A stretch of DNA of 64,000 nt from Spinacia oleracea (Eukaryota > Streptophyta > Magnoliopsida > Caryophyllales > Amaranthaceae), in contig NC_079488.1 of the NCBI RefSeq assembly GCF_020520425.1, positions 21,826,247-21,890,246 on the forward strand, given 5' to 3'. The first letter of the stretch is position 1; every line of letters begins with the position of its first letter. A model generated the notes under the pieces. It saw nothing but the letters and a program-made list of their open reading frames with translations, made no database searches and was not told the DNA's origin. The position numbers were made by a program, and so were the translations under genes. Positions 1 to 11,665 of the stretch are shown piece by piece.

Positions 1-1089
1 ACTAACATGTACTCACAATTATTTGTGTACCTTGCCCCTTTAGGACCAATAAGTAACACCTCGCTGAGCGAAAACTATTACTAGATTGATGTAAAGGATA
101 TCCAAGCAAGTGTATATTTTGGCATGGCACCTTTTAACTCAATTTTTAAGTTTGGAACTTAAGGCTCTTACTATGTTGGTTAGATTTTAAGTGAACTAAA
201 ATCCTTAATCATGCAACATAATCAAGCTTTTGATCTCATGCATTTTAAGACATATTTAAAAGCAATAAATAACTTAAAACATGCATAAGATAAATGTGAT
301 CTAGTATGGTCCGACTTCATCTTGAAGCTTTAACTTCAAAGTCCGTCTTGAAAATCTCCGTGGGAGGCACCATTTTCTTCAAATAGGATAAGCTATAATT
401 AAAACTAATTACAACTATTTGATGGTACGCAGACCATATTTGAATTGAAAAATAACTTTGGTACTTTAGACCAATTACATTCAAATTAATGGTACGCAGA
501 CCATATTTTCTATCCTATTTGGGCCATACTAGTCACTTCATAACCTGCAAAACAGTACATATACAATATATACCATTCACCCATTCATTATCATGAATGG
601 CCCACATAGCTGGTTAGTAAAACACATTATGCATCACGTAAACATTTGCAGCAATTAATCAAGGGCACCAATAATCTACCAATTATTCAGTCCTTATTAA
701 TTCTAATCAAGTTGTTTTAACCTTAAGGATTTGTAGACCTAATCAAGAGTTTATGACTAAAAGGGCTCCCACTTAAACCAATAAATTCATATGCTTTACT
801 AATTTTAAACATAAAAATGTATTTCTAGTCTAACCGGAAACATACAAATTTAATTAAAATTTAAAGCTCATATAAATTTATAATTGAATCCAAAAATTTT
901 AATTTGATTTCAGTCGTATTTAAATTAATTCATGATTTTAATTTTAGTAAAATAATTAGAATAAATAAAATTTATTATAATTACAATATTCAAAATTAAA
1001 ATCCAAGAAAATAATTTAAATTATTAATTTTAAAATTAATTAAAATTACGTAAACTGAAAATTTCAAATTAAACATTCAAAACGATCTA

Positions 1090-1680
1090 ATCGTAATGCA
1101 AACACCCCACGCATCGCACGCCCATGGGCAACACGCACACAGCCATCGCTGGCCATGTGCGCGCAGCCCATGCGCTCGTCGCATAGCTGCTGCATCTACC
1201 CATCGCAAGCCATCGCACAAGTTGGTGCTCGCTGCGCGCGCGCCAGCGCTCGATGCACGCGAGCCATCGCTCGCTGTGTGCGCTCGCCAGCACTTGCTGC
1301 GCGCGCTCCAGCGCTCGATGCACGCGAGCCATCGCTCGCTGTGCGCGAGCCATCGCTCGCTGTGCGCGATCGACGCTGGGCGCAGCGCTCGTGGCACGGG
1401 AGCTTGCGCTCGCTGCGCGCGAGGCTGCGCGCGCTTGCGCGAGGCAGTGCGCGTTGTGGCGCAGCTCGCTTGCTGCCCACACGCGACTGCCGTGCCTTGC
1501 CTTCGCCCATGCCCATTCGTCCATAGCTCGTGGCCCACGACACAAGGCAGGGCTGCTGCCTTGTGCTCGTGCACCATGCCCTTGCTCATTGCATTCGTGC
1601 CGCACGGGCGACGAGCTCCATTGCTCGTCGTCGCATGCCCGCACTATACAACACCCCTTAAGGGTAACACGAAGCGTCCA
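1090..1680. repeat. GC-rich degenerate repeat block inside LARD copy 1
   Basis: A 0.6-kb GC-rich island in very AT-rich sequence. It is built of imperfect repeats around GCGAGCCATCGCTCGCTG and GCGCTCGATGCACG. All six frames are partly open because of composition, giving Ala/Arg/Ser/His-rich translations with no recognisable domain. The same block occurs in copy 2 at about 7805-8400. I treat it as non-coding retroelement sequence. Confidence 0.7.
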
Positions 1681-2329
1681 TTGCTTTGTGCGTGCAAGTT
1701 ATATGAACGAATCGCATAAAAATTTAAAATTTGTATTTAAAATTAACGGTTTTTTCATGAAATGCCCCTGAGGTTTGCAATAATGCACCAAATACCCCTG
1801 CGCGTTTCAAAATTCATAGAATACCCCTATTTTTTCCAACTGTTCATAAAATACACTTGGACTTAACGTCCGTTAGTCCTCCGTTAGTATGAATTTACGT
1901 TGTTACCCTTATGTGGCTTAAATCCCATTCATCTGTATACTTTCTCTCTCTCCCACCCAACCCACCCAAACTTTCTCTCTCCTCCCACTGAACCAACACC
2001 ACTCCTCACCCCGTCACCATTTTCGCCCCCGCTACCGTCGCCAACCTCAGCCAGGGTTTGACTTATCTGGTGCACCGTCGATGGCATCGGTGACCCGGTC
2101 AACTCTCTATCTCCTCCATTGGTGTTGTCGATGAGTGAGATTTCATCAAGGTGAGAGGCGTTGATTAAGGGGAGGAGAAGACGGCGAGAGGAGTTGATCC
2201 CGAAGCGGAGGAGAGAGAATTAGGAAAAATCGGGTTGCAGAGGAAGAGGAGCTTCCACCATCGTTGGGCGGAGATGGCGGAGGAGGGACAACACCAGAAA
2301 CGTCCATGGTTGGCGTGGTCATGGTGGGT

Positions 2330-2617
2330 GAATTCGGCGGCGATTTCGGTGGTAGAAATTAGGGTTTTGAGTCCGGGAAGTTTCGGTCCAGAATTTCGAA
2401 GCTCTCAAGTAATAAGGCGGTTTTCGGATGTTGGAAGATCGCTTTCAATATACTGCAGTTTGCTTCGGAGGAGGAACTGTCGATTGAGAATTACACTGAA
2501 CGAGGTGTCATTAGTGTCACAGAAGAGGTGGTGTCGTTTGCTAGGGATGTTGCTATCATGCTATGCATCCTGAGACTTGGATTGATTTCCCTTTGCCTGA
2601 GGATGACGAGGATGAAG
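2330..2617 (+). pseudogene. Captured fragment of a BSD-domain protein gene
   Basis: The translation resembles the conserved N-terminal part of plant BSD-domain proteins. After an in-frame stop at 2360 comes a stretch with SRISKLSSNKAV, then NILQFASEEELSIENY, then TEEVVSFARDVA. After a frameshift follows MHPETWIDFPLPEDDEDEG. The frameshift looks like an 8-bp duplication (ATCATGCT) at about 2552-2567. With a stop and a frameshift it cannot make the parent protein. The open stretch ends in GAAG/GTTTGA, which looks like an original exon-intron boundary. The match is from memory of the family and needs a database search. Confidence 0.68.
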
Positions 2618-3482
2618 GTTTGATTCAACTTTCCTTCTTTATTTTTTATGTTAGTTATTCAAGTTGTGAGCTGCTAAATTGCCAATTGTGTTTTTATCTT
2701 TGGTGAAGAATTGATTTATTAGTGTGCATAGAAGTGATAGAACACTAGTGTTATAATTGATTGAACTCCTTGCTGGTTGTGATATCGATTACCATTTCGT
2801 TCGATACAATAATGGTGAAGAATTTATTTCTTTATTTCATAGATGAATTGTGCATCTCAAATTCCTAAACATCATTATATCATGTCTCTGAACAACACTC
2901 TGAAGCTCAATATCAGTTAAAGCTCTATTGTGAAGCTGGTGACATAAACACGATTCAGCTGCAATAGATTATCAGATGAAGGTTAAAGGCGGAATATTTG
3001 AAGTTATTACTTTGGTTTGCTGTTGGAATTGGGACTGCAAAACTAATTTGCGTTCTACTGGTGTGGTTGTTTCTATTTAAGGGTGGAAATGGCTCAAGCA
3101 AGGTAACCAAGAATGTGATGCATTGTAGTACAAGAGTGATTGTAAATGTTCATTGCAAGGGTATTATTACCGGCTTACTTTGAATTTTCAAGAGCTTTTA
3201 TAGACTTTCAAATGTAATGGCAATGGCAATATAATCAGAGTTTTTGTAAAGCTACTCTGCAAATTAATCGGCTTTTTATGGAATATAATTCCTATTTATT
3301 GCTGGAAATTTGTTACAAACTGTACTACTTCATTGCTAGGAAAATTAGAAATTCAAACTAGCCGTTGAATTCAAATTCTGCAGTTTTAAAGGAGTTTGGG
3401 TATTTGGTGCAAAGAACTTTATAAATAGGTGTATATTATGCAATAACTTTATATGTAGGTGTATTTTATGAATTATAAACAT
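2618..3482. other. Pack-MULE interior, right part
   Basis: Between the captured BSD fragment and the right TIR. A short open stretch at 2998-3183 encodes a hydrophobic segment followed by a Gly/Ser/Lys tail. I cannot assign it to a family, and it may be a second captured fragment or chance. Confidence 0.35.
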
Positions 3483-4291
3483 GACTTAACGGAGGACTAA
3501 CGGAAAGTCATAATAGGGTTATTTTATGAACAGTTTGGAAAAATTAGGGGTATTCTATGAATTTTAAAACGCGCAGGGGTATTTGGTGCATTATTGCAAA
3601 CCTCAGGGGCATTTCATGAAAAAACCGTAAAATTAATGACAAATTAATAAATTAATATTAATTTCATAATTTTAGGGCGAAAAATCGAAAATTTATTATT
3701 CAATTGATTTCCGACTATCATGGATTCAAGCCTAGGTCATAAAAATTTAAAATTTATCATAAATTTACAATTTTTATGGTGGTTTTTAATCATAGGTTTC
3801 TAATTAAATTATAATTAATTATGAAAATCAAATTAATTCTAAATTATTCTAATTTTCAACTAATTAATCATAATTCCAAATTAGATTGCATAATTAACAA
3901 GGCTAGGCATTCAAACTTGTTAAACATATACAGTAGGTCAATCAAAAATTCAAGATTTATCAACAAGAATCGCAAATATTTAATTTAACATCTTAAATTT
4001 ACGAAATTTTGCATTCGAAAAACTAAAACCTTCGAAAAGTCATAGTTAGGCTTCGAATTTGAGAATTTTAGAATGCCTTTTACATGCGGAATTGACATAA
4101 AAATCACTCGATTTGGATGAGTAACGAAGAAACTGCCGAAAAACTGCGTACGTATAATTAAATAAACGCAATTTGCAATTAATTAACAATTACGAAAATT
4201 AATCACCCCTTTTAATTCTTGCAAATTTGTAATATTTAACCATGTTCATGCAATTTAGATTATGAAAATAATAAGAGGCTCGTGATACCAC

Positions 4292-5745
4292 TGTTAGGTT
4301 ATGATACATATGACAATTCATAAATCATGCGGAAAAACCATTTAGCCAGAAATACATATTATTTACACATAATCATATAGCATAGTTTAGATGCATACTC
4401 TTTGTTGCGTGCCTTCCCTAGCTGCGCCCGAACCGAACAAGAACAAGTCTTTAGGACTCCAAGTGTCGTCCTTCCGTAGATAGTCCACAGCACGTCCGGA
4501 TCCGCCTTAAGATTGACCAACTAGAATCGCCCCTAAGGTACTATAAATTTTCGGCACTTTTGAGCAAGATGTGTAACTGAATTTTTCTCTCAAAAACTCA
4601 CTTTGAATACTTGAATAGCTCGTTATAAATTGTGAACCCAGGCCACATATTTATAGGGGTATGGAAAGAGAATTGGAATCCTATTAGGATACGAATTAAT
4701 TAAATTAGAATTATAATAAAACTCTTATTTAATTAATTTATCAAAAAGAATTAGGAATTTAATCATTAAACGAATTCTGCACGTTTTAGGCTTCGTATGC
4801 GAACACAAACACTTACGCGAGCATGACCCGCAAGCGTGCAGGCCATGCCCGCGCACAGCCCACACGGCCGCACGGCCCACAAGAGCTACAAGCCCACGCG
4901 AGCTGCAGCAATGCTCGCAGCCCACTGCTCGCAGCTGCGCGCGCTGCGCGCGCTGTGCGCGCTGCCACGGCCTGCTGGGCCTGGCCTTGCGTTGGGCCTG
5001 GCGTGGCCTTGGCTGTTCGTGTGGCGCGCTTGGCTTGCTGGGCGATGGCCTGGCTTCGTGCTGGGCCCTCGTCCGGCAGGCCTCGTCCGATGCTTATTCG
5101 TACGATACGCTTCCGATTAAATTCCCGATTCCGGAATATATTTCCGATACGAACAATATTTAATATTTTCGATTCCGGAATTAGTTTCCGTTTCGAACAA
5201 ATATTTAATATTTCCGTTTCCGGAATTATTTTCCGATTCCGATAATATTTCCGATTCTGACAATATTTCCGTTTCCGGCAATATTTCCGATTCCGGCAAT
5301 ATTTCCATTTTCGATAATATTTCCCGATACGTACCATGTTTCCGTTTCCGGCAACATCTACGACTTGGATAATATTTATATTTCCGATACGATCCATATT
5401 TCCGTTTCCGGCAATATCATCGTTTCCGGAGTATTCATTTCTTGCCTGTGACGATCTCAGCTCCCACTGAAACCAAGATCCGTCGATTCCGAATATCCAT
5501 AGTTGGAGTATTTAATGCCATTAAATACTTGATCCGTTTACGTACTATTTGTGTGACCCTACGGGTTCAGTCAAGAGTAAGCTGTGGATTAATATCATTA
5601 ATTCCACTTGAACTGAAGCGGCCTCTAGCTAGGCATTCAGCTCACTTGATCTCACTGAATTATTAACTTGTTAATTAATACTGAACCGCATTTATTAGAC
5701 TTTAACATAGAATGCATACTTGGACCAAGGGCATTATTTCCTTCA
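4292..5745 (-). repeat. LTR of the LARD-like element (copy A)
   Basis: Begins TGTTAGGTTATG and ends TTTCCTTCA on the plus strand, so on the element strand it runs TGAAGGAAATAATG to CCTAACA with TG/CA ends. It is 1,454 bp. It is near-identical in long blocks to 9166-10549, diverging mainly at about 4540-5060. It contains a GC-rich stretch (about 4810-5100) and a run of short CAATATTTCCGATTCCGG-like repeats (about 5120-5430). It has internal sequence on both sides, so it is the shared middle LTR of a tandem array. Confidence 0.85.
5110..5430. repeat. Short tandem repeats within LTR A
   Basis: Roughly 18-20-bp degenerate units of the type AATATTTCCG(A/T)TTCCGG repeat about fifteen times. The matching array in LTR B lies at about 9920-10220. 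The units are partly palindromic (CCGGAAT), which makes the open frames seen here artefacts. Confidence 0.7.
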
Positions 5746-8700
5746 GTAAGAACCTCAAGCGGTATATGATACCAAGGAAGTTTGATTCCTAGGTCACTTC
5801 TCTTTAAACATAAACTTATAGGTAGAAACGGAATTATAAAATTCCTCTCATTTGTTCTTTTGTTTTCCTATTTCTTGTACCCTTTCTTATAGTCTTAAGA
5901 ATTGAATTCTTTAGTGTTGATTTTTATACTTTGTTAGACATGTCCAGTGTCACCAACAAGGTTCTTTCCATTTAATTTATGTTGAACATTCTGTTTCAAC
6001 TAGATGATCTTACCAGAAGCTTCTAAAGTTCTCTAAGCATCGATCTATTCGAATGTCTAGGGACTAGACTCATTCGAGAATTAAATGGACAAAGATATTA
6101 GGTTGTTAACCATTGGTAAAGCTGGGCGTTTTAAGCTCAATGCTTTATGATCTCAAAACTACAGTGTATTTTGAATTCACAAGCACCAATTGGTTTGCCA
6201 TTCGACTTTGATGTTCGAAAACAACCATAAAAGTCGCTATAAGAAACGTACATTTTAAATTGCTCACTTTCTCTCATTTCCGTGAATCGTTCTTGGATTC
6301 ACTACCAATCTAGGAAATTTACTGTTACCTTTCTAAAAGGATTTATTGCAGTGCAAGATATTTAATTATAAACAATAATTAAAACATACATTGAAGCATG
6401 CAAAGTCTAAACATTTATCATGAATAATAACTTGAAAATAAAAGCAATCATGCAATTTTAAACAAGTCATTAGCATTTTATTCGAATTATGTGTTCCGGC
6501 GGGTGTGAATAAAATGATTCCAAGATCCTAAAATCATTGAAGAACTAAGCACAGTTTGTCGACTTAATCCTAAAACATTTTAGGTAAGCAAAAGCCTTTT
6601 GCTAATAGTCTAGAAACAACTCTTGGTTGATAGGTACGTCTAAGAACTTATTAGGTAAACCTATCGATTTTGCCACGACATAAAAGGACTCCTTACTTAT
6701 ATCGTTGAGTTTCACCAAAACTAACATGTACTCACAATTATTTGTGTACCTTGCCCCTTTAGGACCAATAAGTAACACCTCGCTGAGCGAAAACTATTAC
6801 TAGATTGATGTAAAGGATATCCAAGCAAGTGTATATTTTGGCATGGCACCTTTTAACTCAATTTTTAAGTTTGGAACTTAAGGCTCTTACTATGTTGGTT
6901 AGATTTTAAGTGAACTAAAATCCTTAATCATGCAACATAATCAAGCTTTTGATCTCATGCATTTTAAGACATATTTAAAAGCAATAAATAACTTAAAACA
7001 TGCATAAGATAAATGTGATCTAGTATGGCCCGACTTCATCTTGAAGCTTTAACTTCAAAGTCCGTCTTGAAAATCTCCGTGGGAGGCACCATTTTCTTCA
7101 AATAGGATAAGCTATAATTAAAACTAATTACAACTATTTGATGGTACGCAGACCATATTTGAATTGAAAAACAACTTTGGTACTTTAGACCAATTACATT
7201 CAAAATTAATGGTACGCAGACCATATTTTCTATCCTATTTGGGCCATACTAGTCACTTCATAACCTGCAAAACAGTACATATACAATATATATACCATTC
7301 ACCCATTCATTATCATGAATGGCCCACATAGCTGGTTAGTAAAACACATTATGCATCACGTAAACATTTGCAGCAATTAATCAAGGGCACCAATAATCTA
7401 CAAATTATTCAGTCCTTATTAATTCTAATCAAGTTGTTTTAACCTTAAGGATTTGTAGACCTAATCAAGAGTTTATGACTAAAAAGGGCTCCCACTTAAA
7501 CCAATAAATTCATATGCTTTACCAATTTTAAACATAAAAATGTATTTCTAGTCTAACCGGAAACATACAAAGTTAATTAAAATTTAAAGCTCATATAAAT
7601 TTATAATTGAATCCAAAAAGTTTAATTTAATTTCAGTCGTATTTAAATTAATTCATGATTTTCATTTTAGTAAAATAATTAGAATAAATAAAATTTATTA
7701 TAATTACAATATTCAAAATTAAAATCCAAGAAAATAATTTAAATTATTAATTTTAAAATTAATTAAAATTACGTAAACTGAAAATTTCAAATTAAAATTT
7801 CAAAACGATCTAATCGCAACGCAACAACCCCACGCAACGTACGCCCATGGGCCACACGCACACAGCCATCGCTGGCCATGTGCGCGCAGCCCATGCGCTG
7901 CGTCGCATCGCTGTTGCTGCTTTCCTTCGCAAGACATCACGCGAGCTGGTGCTCGCTGCGCGCGCGCCAGCGCTCGATGCACGTGAGCCATCGCTCGCTG
8001 CGTTCGCTCGCCAGCGCTCGCTGCATGCGAGCCAGCGCTCGCTGCGCGCGCTTGCCAGCGCTAGATCCTGCGAGCCATCGCTCACTGCGCGAGGCATCGA
8101 CGCTGGGCGTAGCGCTCGTGGCACGCGAGCTTGCGCTCGCTGCGCACGAGGCTCCGCACGCTTGCGCGAGGCAGTGCGCGTTGTGGCGCAGCTCGCTTGC
8201 TGCCCACACGCGACTGTTGTGCCTTGCTCTCGCCCTCGCCCATTCGTCCATTGCTCACAACCCACGACACAAGGAAGGGCTGCTGCCTTGTGCTCGTGCA
8301 CCATGGCCTTGCTCATTGCATTCGTGCCGCATGGGCGACGAGCTCCCTTGCTCGTCGTCACATGCCCGCACTATACAACACCCCTTAAGGGTAACACGTA
8401 GCGTCCATTGCTTTGTGCGAGCAAGTTATATGAACGAATCGCATAAAATTTAAAAAAATTATATTTAAAATTAATGACAAATTAATAAATAATATTAATT
8501 TCATAATTTTAGGGCGAAAAATCGAAAATTTATTATTCAATTGATTTCCGATTAACATGGATTCAAGTCTAGGTCAAAAAAAATTAAAATTTATCATAAA
8601 TTTACAATTTTATGGTGGTTTTTAATCATAGGTATCTAATTCAATTACAATTAATTATGAAAATCAAATTAATTCTAAATTATTCTAATTTTCAACAAAT

Positions 8701-9165
8701 TAATCATAATTACAAATTAGATTGCATAATTAACAAGGCTAGGCATTCAAACTTGTTAAACATATACAGTAGGTCAATCAAAAATTCAAGATTTATCAAC
8801 AAGAATCGCAAATATTTAATTTAACATCTTCAATTTACGAAATTTTGCATTCGAAAAACTAAAACCTCCGAAAAGTCATAGTTAGGCTTCGAATTTGAGA
8901 ATTCTGGGTTCGGCAGAAAAATAACTATTTTTGTCAAAATTTTAGAATGCCTTTTACATGCGAAATTGACACAAAAATCACTCGATTTGGATGAGTAACG
9001 AAGAAACTGCCGAAAAACTGCGTACGTATAATTAAATAAACGCAATTTGCAATTAATTAACAATTACGAAAATTAATCACCCCTTTTAATTCTTGCAAAT
9101 TTGTAATATTTAACCATGTTCATGCAATTTAGATTATGAAAATAATAAGAGGCTCGTGATACCAC
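5746..9165 (-). mobile_element. LARD-like LTR retrotransposon, internal region, copy 2
   Basis: A 3.4-kb internal region between two LTRs in the same orientation, with a primer-binding site complement at 9151-9164. From 6720 onward it matches window positions 1 onward; 5746-6719 has no partner in the window. I find no recognisable gag, protease, RT or integrase on either strand, so the element must have been moved in trans. It carries the GC-rich block at about 7805-8400 and lacks the MULE of copy 1. Confidence 0.8.
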
Positions 9166-10549
9166 TGTTAGGTTATGATACATATGACAATTCATAAATC
9201 ATGCGGAAAAACCATAAAGCCAGGAAAACATATTATTTACACATAATCATTTAGCATAGTTTAGATGCATACTCTTTGTTGCGTGCCCTCCCTAGCTGCG
9301 CCCGAACCGAACAAGAACAAGTCTTTAGGACTCCAAGTGTCGTCCCTCCGTAGATAGTCCACAGCACGTCCGGATCCGCCTTAAGATTGACCAACTAGAA
9401 TCGCCCTTAAGGTACTATTATTTTCGGCACTTTATAGGCAATTGTGTAGTTGAATTTTGCTCTCAAAAACTCACTTTGAATACTTGAAATCTCTCTGTAA
9501 ATATGTGACCCTAGGCACCTATTTATAGAGTTATGGAAAAGGATTTGGAATCCTATTAGGATACTAATTTATTTAATTATAATCCTACTAGGACTCTAAT
9601 TAAATAATCATTATCTAATAGTTTTAGGATTTTAATCATATTTCGAATCCCGATTGCTTTAGGATTCCCGCACAAGCATTGCACGAGCACCGTACACCCG
9701 CGCAAGCCTTGCGGCCCACGCTAGGCGCACAGCGCTCGGCCCACTGCTGCTGTGCTCTCGCGCGCGCGCCCCAGGCCTTGGCTGGGCCTGGCCTTGCGCT
9801 GGGCCTGGTCGAGGCTTGGCACGCGATGGTGCGTGTTGGCTCGCTGGGCGATGGCCTGGCTTCGTGCTGGGCCTTCGTCCGGCAGGCCTCGTCCGATGCT
9901 AATTCGTACGATACGCTTCCGATTAAATTCCCGGTTCGGGAATTCATTTTCGATACGAACAATATTTAATATTTCCGATTACGGAATTAATTTCCGTTTC
10001 GAACAAATATTTAATATTTCCGTTTCCGGAACTATTTTCCGATTCGATAATATTTCCGATTCTGACAATATTTCCGTTTCCGGCAATATTTCCGATTCCG
10101 GCAATATTTCCATTTCCGATAATATTTTCCGATACGTACCATGTTTCCGTTTCCGGCAACATCTACGACTTGGATAATATTTATATTTCCGATACGATCC
10201 GTATTTCCGTTTCCGGCAATATCATCGTTTCCGGAGTATTCATTTCTTGCCTGTGACGATCTCAGCTCCCACTGAAACCAAGATCCGTCGATTCCGAATA
10301 TCCATAGTTGGAGTATTTAATGCCATTAAATACTTGATCCGTTTACGTACTATTTGTGTGACCCTACGGGTTCAGTCAAGAGTAAGCAGTGGATTAATAT
10401 CATTAATTCCACTTGAACTGAAGCGGCCTCTAGCTAGGCATTCAGCTCACTTGATCTCACTAAATTATTAACTTGTTAATTAATACTGAACCGCATTTAT
10501 TAGACTTAACATTGAATGCATACTTGGACCAAGGGCATTATTTCCTTCA
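9166..10549 (-). repeat. LTR of the LARD-like element (copy B)
   Basis: 1,384 bp with TG/CA ends, homologous to 4292-5745. It is the 5' LTR of the tandem array on the minus strand, because its right edge abuts Tat-type coding sequence rather than LARD sequence. The 5 bp outside it are ATCTC. The matching target duplication would lie left of the window. Confidence 0.85.
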
Positions 10550-10677
10550 ATCTCCTGTCGGAGAAGTCATGACAACGCCGGCTCCCGCTCCTGACTGAGC
10601 GGCTGATCCGCCCACCGATACTTCCCAGGATTCTTCTTTGGCTTCAACCTCCTAATAAGATGCTTCGACTACAAAGT
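10550..10677 (-). pseudogene. Start of Tat-type RNase H domain (broken)
   Basis: The minus-strand frame reads LADFVVEAS, a stop, then EESWEVSVGGSAAQSGAGAG, which matches the start of the extra RNase H found in Tat elements, where the usual motif is a Val-Asp-Gly-Ser type. The catalytic first Asp is replaced by Gly here (GGC where GAC is expected), and there is an in-frame stop. The domain is truncated by the LARD insertion. Confidence 0.65.
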
Positions 10678-10997
10678 CAGCCAAGACCGATCATGTTTAC
10701 CCGCAACTGTGGGTCTATGTCGGTTCTTATCTTCACTGTTCTGCCGGTTTCTCCTTCCACCAGCTCAATTTCCTCCGTCTCTCCTCCGGCCTCTAGCCTG
10801 GGTAAGGTAGCCCCCTTCTCGATGCTTTCGATTGCGGGTGACTCCTGTTTCTGCCTTTTCTCCTTCTTGGGCAACAGAGATTGTTCCCCCTCTGATTTTG
10901 GGGCTTGGCCTTTTGCCGGTCTTTTTGTTGCTGCCTCCCTTGTTATATTCATGGATGGGGTCAATCGGCCTGGTGTTTTTATGTCGTCAAGTAGCAT
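10677..10997 (-). pseudogene. Tat pol linker between protease and RT (RT absent)
   Basis: A charged Lys/Glu/Pro-rich stretch including EAGGETEEIELVEG and GRTVKIRTDIDPQLR. It resembles the linker that normally leads into the Tat reverse transcriptase. Instead of RT, the frame runs straight into RNase H-like sequence with a +1 shift. I infer an internal deletion of the whole RT domain. Confidence 0.6.
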
Positions 10998-11089
10998 GAT
11001 CTTGCTGACTCTTGACTGCCTCGGATTCTCTCAGCTTTCTCGAAATTGGACATGTATATCATGGTTAGATGGTATGTCGATACCACTGC

Positions 11090-11461
11090 CTATGCATCGT
11101 GGATGAATGGTCGGCCCACGATGACGTTGTATGCAGCTGGCACTTTTATTACCAAGAAATCTACCATTAGGTCCCTTGCGGTCCTCCCCTCTCCAATCTG
11201 TACCGGTAGCCGGATGCTACCTTCCGGAAAGACAGTGGCTCCGGAGAATCCTATCACTGGATAGTTGACTCGTGTGAGCTCCTTCTCGTCTATTTTCAGC
11301 TGAATGAAGGCTTCCCAGAAGATAATGTTCGCTGAACTCCCTCCATCCACCAGTATTCTTTTCACTGGGAAGTTTGCTATTTCGAGGCCCAAAACCAGTG
11401 GGTCGTCGTGGGGGTATATGATACCGCGGCAGTCGGCAGGGGTGAACGAGATGTTTGGCAT
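11090..11461 (-). CDS. Tat retrotransposon aspartic protease region
   Basis: A 123-residue open stretch on the minus strand with the retropepsin active-site motif VDGGSSANI (typical of Tat/Athila elements, where DGG replaces DTG/DSG), flanked by HDDPLVLGLEIANF and later VIVGRPFIHDA, the conserved C-terminal part. It lies downstream of gag as expected. The frame is open across the core, but the polyprotein around it is interrupted, so a functional product is unlikely. Retroviral-type proteases mature the Gag-Pol polyprotein inside the particle. Confidence 0.8.
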   Translation of the reverse strand: MPNISFTPADCRGIIYPHDDPLVLGLEIANFPVKRILVDGGSSANIIFWEAFIQLKIDEKELTRVNYPVIGFSGATVFPEGSIRLPVQIGEGRTARDLMVDFLVIKVPAAYNVIVGRPFIHDA

Positions 11462-11665
11462 GACTTGGGGTGACGACCATTTTCTGGCACTATGATAGTT
11501 TATCAGGTGGCGGTGCTCGCCCAGGCTTCTACCTACTCCACTGATTGTTCCTCCATGGCACGGTCCGCCGGATATGACCCATACTGTCGGCCCTTTCTGG
11601 CCATTGTTTCTAGCCTCTCCGCTGCGGCTGGTTTCTGGTGCCTTTTGTTCTATTCTGAGTGGTGT

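Larger units (their letters stand above)
1747..3627. mobile_element. Mutator-like element (Pack-MULE) with 9-bp TSD
   Basis: The ends are inverted repeats of about 145 bp (1747-1895 and 3483-3627), starting CGGTTTTTTCATGAAATGCC. They are flanked by a perfect 9-bp duplication, TAAAATTAA (1738-1746 and 3628-3636). The empty site is visible in LARD copy 2 near 8465-8480, where the 9 bp occur once. A 9-bp duplication plus long TIRs is diagnostic of Mutator-like elements. No transposase is visible, and the interior carries a captured host-gene fragment (2330-2617). Confidence 0.88.
1..4291 (-). mobile_element. LARD-like LTR retrotransposon, internal region, copy 1
   Basis: Positions 1 onward repeat, at high identity, the sequence from 6720 onward. 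Together with the LTR at 4292 this shows a second, tandem copy of the same element, starting left of the window. Read on the minus strand, a tRNA-iMet-type primer-binding site (TGGTATCA core, complement of about 4277-4290) lies one base from the LTR end, which fixes the orientation. The region is AT-rich with one GC-rich block and I see no gag or pol, so it looks non-autonomous. It is interrupted by a MULE at 1747-3627. Compared with copy 2 it also lacks about 33 bp near 4065. Confidence 0.8.

Noticed and set aside
1087..1771. Six overlapping Ala/Arg/Ser/His-rich ORFs (also 7810-8453)
   Set aside because: Open on both strands and in several frames at once because of GC-rich repeats inside a retroelement; no domain, no codon signal.
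4725..5397. ORFs with repeated ETEIL and RFRNIF-like units in LTR A (also 9636-10177)
   Set aside because: Translations of short palindromic LTR repeats; mirrored on the opposite strand.
5442..5666. 74-aa ORF repeated at 10247-10471
   Set aside because: Conserved only because the LTRs are copies of each other; no protein similarity recognised.
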